From Leptobrachium leishanense (lineage: Eukaryota > Chordata > Amphibia > Anura > Megophryidae), in NCBI GenBank assembly GCA_009667805.1, contig CM019069.1, forward strand, positions 50,612,153 to 50,676,152: a stretch of DNA of 64,000 nucleotides, read 5' to 3'. How positions within the stretch are numbered: position 1 is the first letter of the stretch; each line of letters starts with the position of its first letter. Below are positions 43,111-55,195 of the stretch, piece after piece. The position numbers and the translations under genes are program-made. The notes under the pieces were generated by a model. The model did not search any database. It was not told the origin of the DNA and was given only the letters and a program-made list of their open reading frames with translations.

Positions 43111-45889
43111 TTGTGCCACTTATTTTCTTGTTTTGAAGTATGAGATCGATGTATACACTGGACGGGGAGGGCAGGTCTAGAGGACATTCCAGCAACATGA
43201 CTTCAGATCTATTTCACACCTAAAAGACTGGGCCACCTGGAAAAGAGGTGTTTCAGCCCCCACCCAGACATAAATGGAAGGTGAGAACCTTCTTTATCTT
43301 TATATGTATCCAACTGGTTTCATTGCACTATGAGAGCGCTGTCTCTCTAGAACCTTCTCATTTGAGGTGACCAAGGTGAAATAACGAAGGGCAGTGGCCA
43401 CCCCCTATTTGGCCCAAGGCGACTCAACCCAGAGCCTGGACGATTTAGGCTCTGTAAAGTGTAAGTGTGCCCTTTTTGCTACGTACAATGCACTGAATTT
43501 TAAGGCGTTATTGCACCATATATTTCTCTCCCCTTCTCTTATACCGGAGTACCCAAACAACATTAGGACCCATGGAAGCACAGCCTTACCAGAGCACGAA
43601 TAAGACTTAATTTGGCCATTACGGTTGTTACTGACTTTTATTGCACCTTGTACGTGCCCATCCACTTTACCTAGGCCTTTAAGCTTGGACAATTGGATCA
43701 TACGACCTGCACTTTTTAGCACTACTTTGGACTGTGTGTATTTGAGGTACAATCGCACGTACCGTATATGTAGGCAATGGCATTACCCATTATTATATTA
43801 TGCACTGGAAACACTTTATAATTGCAGTGGCACTTTTGATATACCATTTATGCACTGCCTACGATTGCACTTTAACCTGAATATTGCACTGTTACTGCTG
43901 TTTTTGTCAGCAATATTGATCGATTTTGTGCTTTGTCGCACCCTAGGAATATCGCAATATTTCCTTTTTGTGCACTGTTTATGATCGCACTGTCATCTTG
44001 ACCCTACATTGTTACAGTCGCTTATCCAAATCATAGCTGAATTGGTTTCCTCCCCCCCTTTTATTGTATACAAAAATAATAGACGATTCAGCAGCTGACC
44101 CCTCAATACCCAATGCGCCACTGGGATCCCCCCTCTTATTGAATAGTATGTAGTTGTATTGTATAAACCACATCATCATCATATGAAGATTAAATATTTT
44201 TTACTCAGTTCATTTTTAATTAAGAACCTTTCACCGAAGGACACACACCATGGTCAAAAATATGTTTTTTTTTTCATGTTTCCCTTACTGGAAGTTTTTT
44301 TTCGGCCACTATTATTTCTCCCCATTGCTTTCATCCGTTTTAACAGTGTTTTAAATTTTTACCTGGTTTTATCAATTCTGGAATTCTACCGCTCTGCCCG
44401 TAGGAGTTCAATCCAAATTCATGTGAAGGGTTAACATGGAATAAAGCTTCTTAAAACCATCACCTGTTATTCCACATCGATAAAAGGGGACTCACCGCGG
44501 GGAACCTGAACACAAAAATGCCCATCAACCGTCTGTGCTGTCAGCACTGAACGGTTCCTCTAAGAGACTTCTGAATAATTTGAGAATGAAAAATTACCTT
44601 TAGGCATTGCACACAAATATGAGTATGGGCTGTGTTATAAAAATGCGTCAAATGTCCACAGTCATTCATTTACAGGACATCTGCACTTACCTGATTTATT
44701 AACACTTAGAAATGTTAATTTTGCTGATTGTGTTTAATAAAAGGTGAGCAATCTTGAAATGAATAGCAGTTAACCCATTCACTACAAAAAAGCGTGTATA
44801 CGATGTTGCATTGAAACACGATAAACAACAGATAATGGATAAAACACCATTTTCAGTCCTTTTAATGCAATAATAGTGTTCTCCATGGGGAGAATTGAAA
44901 TTTTCTTTGAAATCTCACTCCTGTCACTCTGTATTGCTGTAAAGAAGTCACAAGGAACAGCCCCCACCTTCACTGTAACAAAAAGTTTAACAAACTTTAT
45001 TGCTGCATTACATCAGTCAGGGATTTCGCAGAATACAGGGAGAGCTCAGGGGTCACTCACTAGTGTACAGGGATAAGATTCAGGGGTTATAATAACTGAA
45101 CATTTCCAGTGAAGTACAGATACAAAGTGTTACTGTCATTTTCATATTTCATTATTTCATTTCATTAAAATACATAAAATGGCTCTTATGGCGAGTACAT
45201 CCCTTTATTAATTAACCCCTCCATTCCCTTTCTTGGCTGGTTTTTGTGTAGAATGTACCTTTAAACTAAATTGGACTTGAAAGCAATTTTTCCCACATTT
45301 GGTAACTAGGTTTGTCTAAAAGATTTTAAAAGATGTCCATTAGGTTCTTTTCATCAATTGATTTTTTTTTTCTTTCTTTTACTTTAAACTGCTAAAGAGC
45401 TCACAGACCACGCACTTTTTGTTATTGGTATTGATTACCATAACAAAGACAAAGTAGAAGGATCAATATATCCTTATAAAACGTGATGAGAAATAATTTA
45501 ATTTTATGAGAGCAAAGTACTTAGTGAGCAGTGGAAGTGTGCAATTTTCAGAGCGCGCCGGCTACAAGAATAAAGGATGTTCAATTAAATATGTAATCAT
45601 TTGTAATAAAACTCCTACTTAAATAGGACATTCATACATTCCTTTTTACACCGTGTGATAAAAGCAAGATTTCAGATTCATATTTACTAATATTAGAATT
45701 TAACCCTTTCTTCCTTGACCACCTTGTACTATGAAACAAAACAAGAATTTACACACTTTGGTTGAAATAATTGTAGTAAATCCCCAAACACATCAACACA
45801 AAATAAAGATGAAAATGTTTGTAGCAGCAACAAATGGATGTGAAGTGATTCTGCTTAACATACTTAAATAAGCGTTTTACATTATTATA
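43111..45889. other. No gene recognised
   Basis: About 2.8 kb. TTAACCCATTCACTACAAA near 44772 resembles a piggyBac-like left end, but no partner was found. Short frames only. Confidence 0.35.
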
Positions 45890-46295
45890 TTTCAAGTTTT
45901 TATTTTTGCAATAGAGAAAGTCACAAACTGACCAGCAAAGTAGGCCTCACAGGCCATATAGACATCAAAAATACCTCAAACATGGGGGGGGGGGGTCTCG
46001 TAGGGATTCCTCAATATCTCAAATATCAGAGGGGAAAAAGGGGGGAGAGTAATAAGTAAAAACAAATATTCAAACCATAGGCAACAACTTTCACAGCATA
46101 TTACTAAATAAAATCAAAAAACGAAGGCATCGTAAGCAACGACAGCAGAATAACAAAAATAATAAAAAATAAAAAAAAGGGATTTAGCTGGTAAAAATAA
46201 ATGTCATCTGAGAGAAAAAGGGTAGACGGTCTCCACAGGTCCACGACAAACGTAAAATAAAAGTCTCGAATACGTATCGAGGGAGTCTCAGCTAG
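45890..46295 (-). mobile_element. Probable LINE 3' end (minus strand)
   Basis: The segment starts TTCAAGTTTTTATTTTTGC on plus, so the minus strand ends in GCAAAAATAAAAACTTG. G/A-rich sequence on the plus strand precedes it, including a 13-base G run near 45985. It resembles an L1-like 3' untranslated end, though no coding part is present to confirm this. Confidence 0.4.
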
Positions 46296-46308
46296 CTGCT
46301 GGTGAATA

Positions 46309-46980
46309 GGGATGAGCCAAACACCCCCGTGTTCGGTTCGCATTCGAACTCAAACAATTTCAAAAGTTCGAGTTCGATCGCGAACACGAACCGAACTCAA
46401 TGCAAGTCAATGGGACTCAAAAGTTCGGTTTTTAGAGTGCCCTCCAAGAGGGCATATATGCAAGATATTTGCCATAAAAGGTGTATGGGGGTCCGGGTAG
46501 TGCCATGGGGGACAGGAAACAAGGACAAAAAGTTTAAAAAAAACGTTTTTAAAGGAACAGTGAGTTTTCCCTGAAATAAGGGTTAAAAATAAAAACGAAA
46601 AATTCCTTCAAATATCGTGCTTAGGAGGTCCCCATAACCTGCCCGTGAAGTGGCGGATTTGTAGGATGTATAGAAACATTTAAAAACAAACAAATGACAT
46701 TTCAAATGACGGTAAATGGTTTTCCTTTAATCCCCGATCTATTCAGTTACGTTTCCACCAATTCCCAGATATCTGCAACAAGTGAGCCCCCCAAATTGCT
46801 GCTGTCACTGACTGAGAAGACACACTTTCCACCACCAATTCCCAGATAGCTGCAACAATTGAGCCCCCCCAAATTGCTGCTGTCACTGACTGAGAAGACA
46901 CACTTTCCACCACCAATTCCCAGATATCTGCAACAAGTGAGCCCCCCAAATTGCTGCTGTCACTGAATGAGACCGCAGAG
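46309..46980 (+). mobile_element. hAT-like left end with internal 78-bp tandem repeat
   Basis: Starts TAGGGATGAGCCAAACACC, then GTTCGGTTCGCATTCGAAC and its near-inverse GTTCGAGTTCG and GAACCGAACTC. The TAGGGATG start is hAT-type and close to the TAGGGATGTGC ends elsewhere in the window. No right end was identified. Confidence 0.5.
46747..46972. repeat. 78-79 bp tandem repeat, three copies
   Basis: CACCAATTCCCAGATATCTG, then GAGCCCCCCAAATTGCTGC, then TGACTGAGAAGACACACTT, repeats at about 46757, 46833 and 46911. The minus-strand frame with repeating WELVVESVSSQSVTAAIWG comes from the repeat. Confidence 0.9.
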
Positions 46981-47184
46981 GACAGTGCGATTCCCTGTCT
47001 CCTCTCGAAACAAAAAGAACACGGAGAGCAAATAGTTCTCAAGACCCCTTCATCTCACCCTGTGCTACCACCCAAGATTTCATATAGGTCCTATGACCTC
47101 TTATGGACTCCAGGCAAGGAAAGCAGTGTCGAAGCACGGTGCTGCTGCCTGTATCTATTAGTGACTCCCAAATCATCGGGGGTA

Positions 47185-47470
47185 TAGCTATACCCTCCTG
47201 AAGAGGCCAAACAAGGCTAAAACAGTTGTCAGAGTTGCTGCATTTCTTGTGCAGAGAGGACATTCTTGACATTTCAGCTCTGGCTGCCCTTTCTGGCTGA
47301 TAGCAGTCTGATTTGCATATGGTCCCATTTTTTCTGTACTGGTGCCATCGGGCTAAAATTGTATGAGACCTGCGCATGTGCCCAGTGCCCACCATAGGGT
47401 AGGTCACCATGGCAGCTGTACATTCTCACTGTTCTCATAATTCTGCTTATCATTCACTATGAGTCAAGAG
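47185..47470 (+). repeat. About 320-bp direct repeat, unit 1
   Basis: TATAGCTATACCCTCCTGA, then GTCAGAGTTGC, TGATAGCAGTCTGATTTGCA, GGTGCCATCGGGCTAAAA and ATGAGACCTG recur in the same order in unit 2 (47500-47639 plus 48242-48385). Confidence 0.85.
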
Positions 47471-47499
47471 GGTAATCAGGACGTGGACAGCTTGCTTCA

Positions 47500-48385
47500 T
47501 GTGCCTAAGGAGTTATAGCTATATCCTCCTGACGAGCTTTAACAAAGCCAAAATGATAGTCAGAGTTTGCCGTACCTTTCATGTAGAGATGATTTCCTTG
47601 GCATTACTGTCAACTCTTTCTAGGTGATAGCAGACTGATTGTCAGGGCCGGTGGCCCTTCAGCATCAGGCACTGGCTGCTTCTCCATCCAGCTGGCGCTC
47701 GGGACCGGGTTGCAGGGACACGGCCAGCCCGAATGCCCAACAGCTCCTCATATACATGGTGACCCAGCTCACCTCCTCTGCGTGGCTTCGGTCCCAAGGG
47801 AGGGTGGATGCCCGGCACCCCTGTCTCCGGTTAGCCTCTGCTGGAGCCCAAGGCTGAAGGCTCTGCTGAGGCATCTGGCTAGGCACGTGTGCAGCAGGGG
47901 TCCGCCAATATGGCAGCAAGCCCACAGCGCATGCCGATGAGGTCACTGACGAATTAATGACCAAGGGAGGAACTGCTGGGTATTTAAACCCAGACAGCTC
48001 ACTCAGTCCATACTCCAATATTGAAGCAGTTTCAAGTGCTCCTTGTCCCCTGATTTCTGCCATTTGTTTTGGTATTGTTCTTAACCTGGATTATGACACC
48101 GACTACGAGAGCCTCTCCTGTCCCTGCCTGGCCTGCTTTACTGACTACTTCTCTTGATTCTTCATATGTGCCTTGCCAGTACAGTGACCTACGCTATGTC
48201 TCCTGGGCTCCTTCCCCTGTTTTCCCAGGGATTTCCTGACACTGATTTGCATATTGTATGGTCTTCTCTGTAATGGTGCCATCGAGCGAAAACGTTATGA
48301 GACCTGAGGGGGTCCCATCTTAGGGCAGGCCAGCGGGACTGCTGCCCGTTCTCAGTACTCTCATAATTTTGTTTAAATTCTCAGT
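47500..48385 (+). repeat. About 320-bp direct repeat, unit 2, split by a solo LTR
   Basis: The first half is TATAGCTATATCCTCCTGA to TGATAGCAGACTGAT; the second half resumes after the LTR with CTGATTTGCATATTG, GGTGCCATCGAGCGAAAAC and ATGAGACCTG. Comparison with unit 1 shows the pre-insertion sequence. Confidence 0.85.
47640..48241 (+). mobile_element. Solo LTR, 602 bp, with 5-bp target duplication
   Basis: Starts TGTCAGG and ends CCTGACA, with CTGAT on both sides (47635-47639 and 48242-48246). TATTTAAACCC near 47980 is a TATA-like element in plus orientation. The empty site is confirmed by unit 1 of the surrounding repeat, which reads TCTGATTTGCA without interruption. Internal frames are not coding. 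Confidence 0.9.
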
Positions 48386-48439
48386 GGCTTCTAAATATTA
48401 CAAGTTGAGCTGCTAACGTAGCAGCTTGTCCATAACAGT

Positions 48440-48850
48440 GCTGGTAATAAGGAGTCACAAATGGATAGCAGCTAATCCGGAATAGGACACATAGTGCCCT
48501 ATTCCATTCCTATCGCTAACATGGAGGCGGCAAGCAGGATAATGTAGCTTGCAGATTTTCCCTTACCGTCTCCAAGTTCACGTCCTATTCTGGGGAAGGT
48601 GCTATCTCAGCACCTCGCCTCAAAATGCTAACCCCCCTGATACCCACAGTAGCGCTTCCGTGCCACCGCGATTATCAGCTTCTGGAGTCCATAGGACTCC
48701 ATGAAGGCTTGCGCTTGGTGGCCGCAAGCTCTCTCTCGTAAGATCATGCAGAGCCACAGAGTGCTCACAGAGGGAGACTAGGAAATATTTGTTCCCAGTC
48801 TCACTCCTGGGGAGAAGAAGCGGCGGATTGGGTCACGCTTTCCAGATTAC
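48440..48850 (-). repeat. GC-rich MITE family, partial copy 3
   Basis: GAGGGAGACTAGG...CCCAGTCTCACTCCTGG then AGAAGCGGCGGATTGGGTC resembles the core of copy 1 near 11215-11275. Outer ends were not located. Confidence 0.5.
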
Positions 48851-49615
48851 ATCAGAATATTTTTTACCACTTTGTATTTTAGTTGCACACCTATTCAATG
48901 TTGATAAAATGTTACTTCTATTACTTTTATCTTTTCTCTATAGCAGCAGTATTGCAATGGAACTGTGTAACTTTTGTTAGTCTAGCTGCAAATAAGGATT
49001 TAATACATTAAAAAGATATACATTTTCTATCTTTCGTTTAACATTGAACTACATTAGAGTGAAGGTGTTTATTATTATTATAGCTTCATACAGACTAGTG
49101 CAAGGAAGTTAAATTAAAATCATTATTATTATAAACATTGTTATTCTTGGTAAACTTACAAGTAGCAGAAATTTTATTTTTAAACTATTTGAATGCAAAG
49201 CCATTTTTAATCCAAAATTTTATATTGCTCATGCTAGCATGTCTGGTCTGGGGAAAAAAAGGAAAGATTTTTGCTGCTAAAAGCAAAATATGAGATTTGA
49301 CAACCAGTGAGATAAATGAGCAGCTGTTAACAAAAATTGTAAAATAGAACTAATAAGTTAAGATTTGTATACGGAAACAATTATGCCAGCCCATTACACA
49401 ACAGTGATGCTAGATACAAGATACAGTGGAATAAGATAACTATTGCCCTAGATTTTGGTGAAATTAAAGCAATTTCTTTTGCTGTCATTTGTAATTTATA
49501 AGTAACAACATGATACCTATTAGCATAATCGGATAATTTGTTTGGTTTTATATATGATTCATAGCAATATTACAGTCACTTCAGTTCATTCTTTTCCAGG
49601 CAAAGTCAGTCAATC
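48851..49615. other. No feature recognised
   Basis: AT-rich stretch, nothing supported. Confidence 0.35.
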
Positions 49616-49617
49616 TT

Positions 49618-49806
49618 TCTATTTTTACTATTTCATTCTTTCTCCTTGTCTTTCTTTCTCTGTTTCATTCTCTTTGTCTTTCTTTCTCTCCTTTTCACCC
49701 TTTCAATCTCTCTTTTTCTTTCTTTCTCTCTTTTTTGCTCTTTATCTCTCTTTTTCTTTCTCTCTTTCTTTCTCACTCTCTTTCGCTTTCACTTTCTCTC
49801 ATTCAT
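49618..49806. repeat. Polypyrimidine tract (TTTC/TCTC)n
   Basis: About 190 bases composed almost wholly of T and C, with TTTCTTTCTCTC blocks. The apparent serine/phenylalanine/leucine-rich frames are produced by composition. Confidence 0.92.
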
Positions 49807-49969
49807 ACAGGCCAAGGTTCATAACAAAAGGAGATTCTCATACAGGCCAGAAATCAAGGAATGCCAGAAGTCAGAATAAACAAACGAAAAAGCCAAGATC
49901 AATTTAGCGCGCTTTTGGGTAAAGGAAGTCACAACAGGGCACGGACAAAATGATGCCCAGGTTATGTAT

Positions 49970-50445
49970 AGCCATTGCAGTCGCTCTGGTGAATAGGGGC
50001 GTGACGAAATTTTTTCTGTATGTATGTATGTTATGTTGTCATTTTTGCTGCTGTTCCTTTTTCCATGTTTTTGTTTACAACCCCAAATGGGAAGTGCTTG
50101 GTGTGTGTACAAATATAACCCACCATTTTCCTGCCTCTTAGCTGAAAAGCAGCAGGAGAGCATGCAGTTGCTCAGAGTAGCTGCTTTTGGTTACATTGGT
50201 TAGGTACTCACTCTACAAAGAGGTGTCTCGATGGGTGAGTGAGCTTACGCTTCAATGGCCATTCAAGCAAACTAAAACCTCTGATAGTGTTTTGCTGCAC
50301 ATGGAAATATATAGAAATGAGCACAGATGACATCTCTTTTTTTCTTGTTATATTTTATACATGAACTGGGTTGTTATTCCTGGCTGTTACAGCCGCTCTG
50401 GTGAGTACGGGCGCGACGCCATTTTTTCTGTATGTATATGTATAG
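49970..50445 (+). repeat. Pair of about 55-bp direct repeats
   Basis: CAGTCGCTCTGGTGAATAGG, GGCGTGACG and TTTTTTCTGTATGTATG (49977-50030) recur as CAGCCGCTCTGGTGAGTACG, GGCGCGACG and TTTTTTCTGTATGTATA (50391-50442), about 410 bp apart. Confidence 0.75.
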
Positions 50446-50449
50446 CCAT

Positions 50450-51690
50450 AGACTAGATTTCATTTGGTTGCACCATTTTGGGGCGCCTGAAGTCCATGAT
50501 ACGCACTGTATCATACGTCTGATGCATGGAGGGGGAGTTAAAAGAATCTGACGCCATCATGCGCCCAGCATCATTAATGCTGCCAGATGGAGAGTTCCAT
50601 GGCAATACAATGCTGCAAACCACAAGAATGACCGGAGAACCTGCAAGGAGCAGCAGAGGATAAGGGAAGTTGAGCGTTATTCATGACACGCATGTGGGGT
50701 CATGCTAAGGCTGCAGAACAACACGGGAAACTATTTGTTCTCAGTGTTCCACTGGATATAAACAGCAGACTGAGCCGCCCTCTGTAACACAGGTCCAAAG
50801 TATAGATTTTATTGTAATTAGTTTCTAGTGTTAAGACCAGGCTGTGAGATTTGGTGTTTTTTGTAGAATACCAGCTTGAGCCGAGAACAGCGAGTTACAA
50901 TGGAACAGCTTGGTGTTCTCTTGCTGATCCATTATTAATGGCTGCTACAGAAAGTACCAGAGCCTTTAATGTATAGTAACTTGCCGCTAATGTCAAGTCA
51001 CCAAAGTAAAGCTTGTGGCAAGTTTGAAATAGCGGTTAAAAGCATTTAAACAAATCAGGATCTCGTTCTACTTTCTCTCAATTCTAGCACACGTGCTGCT
51101 TGGAAGACCTCTTTAAGTTTAGAGCTGGTCTATGATAGTGTTTAATGTTTATGTACATAGATTAACTTTTAAAGAATGTATGGCTGTAAAACAGTTTCTG
51201 TATCTAATCGCAGAACCTTTAACAGTACATTATAATTAAATACATGGGGCCTTTTTGTGAACTTGGATCGGTTAGATTCATTGCCACAGGTATTATATGT
51301 TCTGTTTATTCTAAGAACGGCTTAAATATTTCAGTAAGAGCAGTGCTAAATCCAACTTAAAGAAAGCCATGCAAAATATTATGGATAAAGAAATAATATA
51401 ATTATAAGTTAATTAGAAAAATAAATATAGACTTCATAATCCAATTCTGAAATTCCTAAAGCACAACAAAAAATGGGGGGAGTAAACAAAAAAGTTAAAA
51501 TAATAAGTTGAATAAATGGTAATATTAACTGGAGGCCCGGAGAATTGCTGACACCTAGAGCTGCTTTGATGAAAGGCTGATTTTAATAAAGTTCACGAAA
51601 ATGACGTGGTTATAGCTTATCAAGGTGTCGTTATAGCACTTTTTAAAATAGTGAGTACCATTACATTGTAGTATAACCAGTACCCAATCA
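50450..51690. other. Mostly unassigned
   Basis: ACTATTTGTTCTCAGTGTTC near 50735 is a relative of the hairpin at 4344-4400. Otherwise nothing supported. Confidence 0.35.
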
Positions 51691-51694
51691 TTTA

Positions 51695-52180
51695 GGCTGG
51701 GTCCATACCTGAGCGTATCTCATATGCGCGTTTTACGTGTGTTTTTGTCGGGTGTTTTACGCGTGTTTTTGTCGGGCGTTTTACCTGGCATTTTCAAAAA
51801 TTTGTGTCGTACGCGCATTTTTTTTTATTGACTACGGAGGCGTCCAATGAAAAATACTTCCTGTCTTTACGGAGGCTTCCAATGAAAAAGACTTTGTACA
51901 TGTTGCCATGTGAAGAACACACATTCATACGTGCATTTTTGATGACGCAAACGCCCATTTCAGCGAGTTCACGTTGAAGTCTATGGCCGCAAATGCGCTG
52001 TAATACGCCCCTAAGAAGCTCCTGTACTTCTTTGGGCGTAGGGCGTTTTACAGTGCGTTCCTACGCGCTGTAAAACGCCCAGATGTGATCAATGCCCATA
52101 GGAAATAATGGGATTTTAGTGTTTGAGCGTTTTACAGCGTGTAGGAACGCGCTGTAAAACGCTCAGGTGTGAACCAGGCC
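51695..52180. mobile_element. Harbinger-type MITE, 486 bp
   Basis: Ends GGCTGGGTCCATACCTGAGC and GCTCAGGTGTGAACCAGGCC are inverted repeats. They are flanked by TTA on both sides (51692-51694 and 52181-52183). An internal stem GGGCGTTTTACAG...CTGTAAAACGCCC lies at 52040-52080 and a second CTGTAAAACGC copy near 52155. No coding. Confidence 0.85.
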
Positions 52181-52268
52181 TTAGGATAAATGTAATTTTG
52201 GGGGTTATGATTACCTAGAAACTTAAGGTTGGTTTACAGTTAAATAAGTATTTAAGGTTAGGGGTTAA

Positions 52269-52712
52269 CCCCTTCACTATTAAGTTTTTTTTTCCATAAA
52301 ACCACTGCCAGGACCAGTGGATTTATGAAAACTTTACAATGCAGACAGTGCAATTAATGCACCCTACATAAAATACATGTTAGATATGTTAATTTATTTG
52401 ACAGGCAGAGGGTTTACTCCCGATTGGCCATAAAGCACTACTGCATGTATAGTAATACAGCTGGAGCTCTGTTTTTCTGTAAAAGAAAAACCTAGTTCCA
52501 AGCTGTCCAAACAACTTCAGTACCTTGGATGACATGTCCAAGGTGCTGAAACATTGCGGAGACATTCTAAAGCACGTTTGGAAATGCATTTCATTTGTAG
52601 TAAACATAATTCCTTTGCATTGCTACAATATGACCAAATCGAGTTTACACAAATTTGGACACCTGCTGAAACTTTTGTACTTTGGGTACACTCGACCAGT
52701 GGTTGTGAAGGG
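52269..52712. mobile_element. Possible piggyBac-like MITE, 444 bp
   Basis: CCCCTTCACTATTAAG follows TTAA (52265-52268), and TGGTTGTGAAGGG precedes TTTAAA at the right. ACCAGTGG occurs near both ends. Termini match the piggyBac-like repeats only loosely. Confidence 0.45.
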
Positions 52713-52718
52713 TTTAAA

Positions 52719-53904
52719 TTAGATGTAGGAAGTAATGACTCCCAAGGCATAGAAGAGGTTGCTCCTATGTTGTTATGGATTGATTTGTATTAAAAACAGT
52801 AGAATAAAACAGAGGTACCATAGAATAATCATCCTGTTAAACAAATATCAACTATATATCTCGTTAGGTATTGTTTTCCTTTCATAAATGCTGTATTGGA
52901 GTATTAACAGTGTTTTTTATTTCTTTAATAACCTTTAGCAATTTGTGTTTAAGCACATTCTTTTCTAGCTATCGATATCTGTGCTAAATTAAGGGTTATA
53001 CAGAACGACACCAAATATTTTCCATCCTGTAAAATTCTATAAAATAGAGAGTGGCATATTTTAGCGAAAAGGACGAAGGTAGAAAATCAGATGATTAATG
53101 AAAATAATATGCAGAGAAAAAAAATTAATTGCACAGAAAATCCTTTAATTGTTAAAGAACATCAGACATTAATTAAGCTATTAGTGAATGAGGAATGAGC
53201 ACATTATGTAATGTTATACGCAATAGAGGAGTCATTACCAGTTTATTTCTGACTGACAACTTTGCAGTAATTTTCAGTAGGAAAACAGGACTTCTACAGC
53301 ATGCAGCTTTAACACCCTGGGGACTTTTGGTTAATTAAACATCACTGTTAAATAAATTGTATAATTGTTAGAGTTGGTACTTTATTTTAAAGGGATTTGG
53401 TGTTTGACTTGTGGTACGAGGGACTAGACAACAAGAAGAAAGACACTTTGTTATTGTGTATTAAGCACAGTTGGAGCCACTAGTTGTCTAATGTACATGG
53501 TGTATGGGGTGGTTCAACCTCTTGTCACTTGCACCTCAAACACTGCTTTGTGCTCAATGAAGATTAATGTGGTCATCTGATGTACCCGTTTGATATGATT
53601 ACTGGCCAGGAAATCGACAATATATTGCAAGGATCCAGCTTTATTTCCTGAAGACATAACAATCACTGCGGCAACCAAAGAGCCAATTTTATTTTATTTT
53701 TGTTACAAATCAGAGATTTTTCATAGCTTTGCATGTTTGGTATAATAAAAGTAATTGAAAAAAACCCTATAACTATATGTGATTTTATACAGTAAAGCCC
53801 ACGGATTTCTTCCATAGATGCTTGGTGATGGACCAAGGCTCACGAGTACAGTTACGTTTTAGTTGAACTCAGGGTCACATTACTATTATGCATGTAAGCT
53901 ATTA
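52719..53904. other. No gene recognised
   Basis: About 1.2 kb AT-rich sequence, nothing supported. Confidence 0.35.
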
Positions 53905-54613
53905 TTATTATTTATTAAGCGCCAACATGATCTGCAGCACTGTACAATGGAGCAATGGGTAAAGACAGGACGATTCTACAATACATACAGGAGGCAGGTC
54001 AGTATTGTTGCCAAAAGATACAGGAGGACATGAGGACCCTATTACTGTGGGAACTTATCTAGATGGGTGAGGGGGTGAGAAACAGGAGGGGGGACTGCAG
54101 TGATGAGTTAATGCAGGGAGAGGTGAGGACAGTTTTTGGGTCGGTCAGATGTCTTGTTATGGAGTCAGGTGGTCGGCTTCCCTAAATAGAAGAGTCTTTA
54201 GGGAGTGTGTAAATGAAGCCAGATTTGGGGACGGTTTGATATTACGAGGAAGCGCGTTCCATAGGGTCGACGCTGCACAAGAAAAGTCCTGCAGTCTGGC
54301 ATGTGAAGAGGTAATGATGGAGGTCATTGATGGGTCTTAGGGAGCGAACTGGGGTGTATCTGGTGATTAGTGAGGACAGGTAGTGAGGAGCGGCGTTAGT
54401 GAGGGTTTTGTAGGTTAGGGTGAGTAGTTTGATTCTGCTGTAGATGGGGAGCCAGTGTAGGGATTCACAGAGAGGAGCGGCAGAGACAGAGCGACGGGTG
54501 AGACGGATAAGCCGGGCTAATGTGTTTAGGATGGACTGCAGGGAGGAGTGGCGGGAGATAGGAAGGCCAATCAGGAGGTTTCTGCAGTAGTCCAGGTGGG
54601 AGATCACACAGTG
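53905..54613 (-). mobile_element. L2-type LINE, 5'-truncated 3' end
   Basis: On the minus strand the RT C-terminal part (54242-54613) leads into the untranslated tail, which ends GCAGATCATGTTGGCGCT and a TAATAATAATA-type run near 53905. It is bounded upstream at about 54613 by a hAT fragment. Confidence 0.8.
54242..54613 (-). pseudogene. L2 reverse-transcriptase C-terminal region
   Basis: The frame reads ISHLDYCRNLLIGLPISRH, LQSILNTLARLI, LHWLPIYSRIKLLTLTYKTL and LTNAAPHYLSSLITRYTP. These are the hallmark motifs of the L2 clade after the RT domain. It is joined upstream to unrelated sequence from the hAT fragment and ends at a stop shortly after the VDPMERAS segment, where the usual SFRR...FLCS-type ending has decayed. 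Non-functional remnant. Confidence 0.88.
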
Positions 54614-54617
54614 GATA

Positions 54618-54673
54618 GGTTGCTTGCAAACCTGGCCTGTCAGTGGGCCCTGAGGGCCAATTTGGGAAGCACT
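54618..54673 (-). mobile_element. hAT MITE end fragment
   Basis: GGCCAATTTGGGAAGCACTG matches the right end of the 28869-29045 element (GGTTTGGGAAACACTG), with GGCCTGTCAG related to GGCCTGTTAG there. Confidence 0.6.
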
Positions 54674-54689
54674 GCAATACACCATCAAG

Positions 54690-55193
54690 AAAAATACAAA
54701 GACAGGACACAGAGCAGGATTTGAAGCTTATACTTACACAGGGGTGAAGCCCAACAGAAAAGAAGTGTATCTGGTACATGATTTTCTTTCTGGTTACGTC
54801 GGAAAGTTTCTTTGCAACTGTAGTTTGCATATTCTAAATCAAAGCAAATCAGCTATAAAAATGTTCTATTTCCTAATAAAATTTTAATAAAAGAGCAAAT
54901 AAGGATGTCACTTGTTATCCCCAGCACATCAATGCGCCGTAGCACATTATTGTTATGTTTGGATGAAGAGATGAAGAGGTTGCCAGTATATATGCAAATA
55001 AGTTGTAATTACACGATTAAATATTCAAATTTCTAGTCATTGCCATGAACATTAAGGCATGAGCTGCATTGGTAACTTTGTTTCAAATAAATTATGGGAA
55101 CAAATAACACAATAGGTATAATTATCCTCTATGGGATAAGGTATGCTGCAGAAGAGTATTTGGAACACTTGAATGAATGAATGAATGACACTA
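54690..55193. other. No gene recognised
   Basis: Unassigned; a short GAAT run lies at about 55171-55187. Confidence 0.35.
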
Positions 55194-55195
55194 TA

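Noticed and set aside
46743..47042. 99-codon frame with repeating WELVVESVSSQSV
   Set aside because: It comes from a 78-79 bp tandem repeat, three copies.
49542..49907. Serine/phenylalanine/leucine-rich frames resembling membrane proteins
   Set aside because: Composition effect of the TTTC/TCTC tract.
54465..54830. 121-codon minus-strand frame overlapping the L2 remnant
   Set aside because: It is out of frame with the L2 motifs and crosses the hAT fragment boundary.
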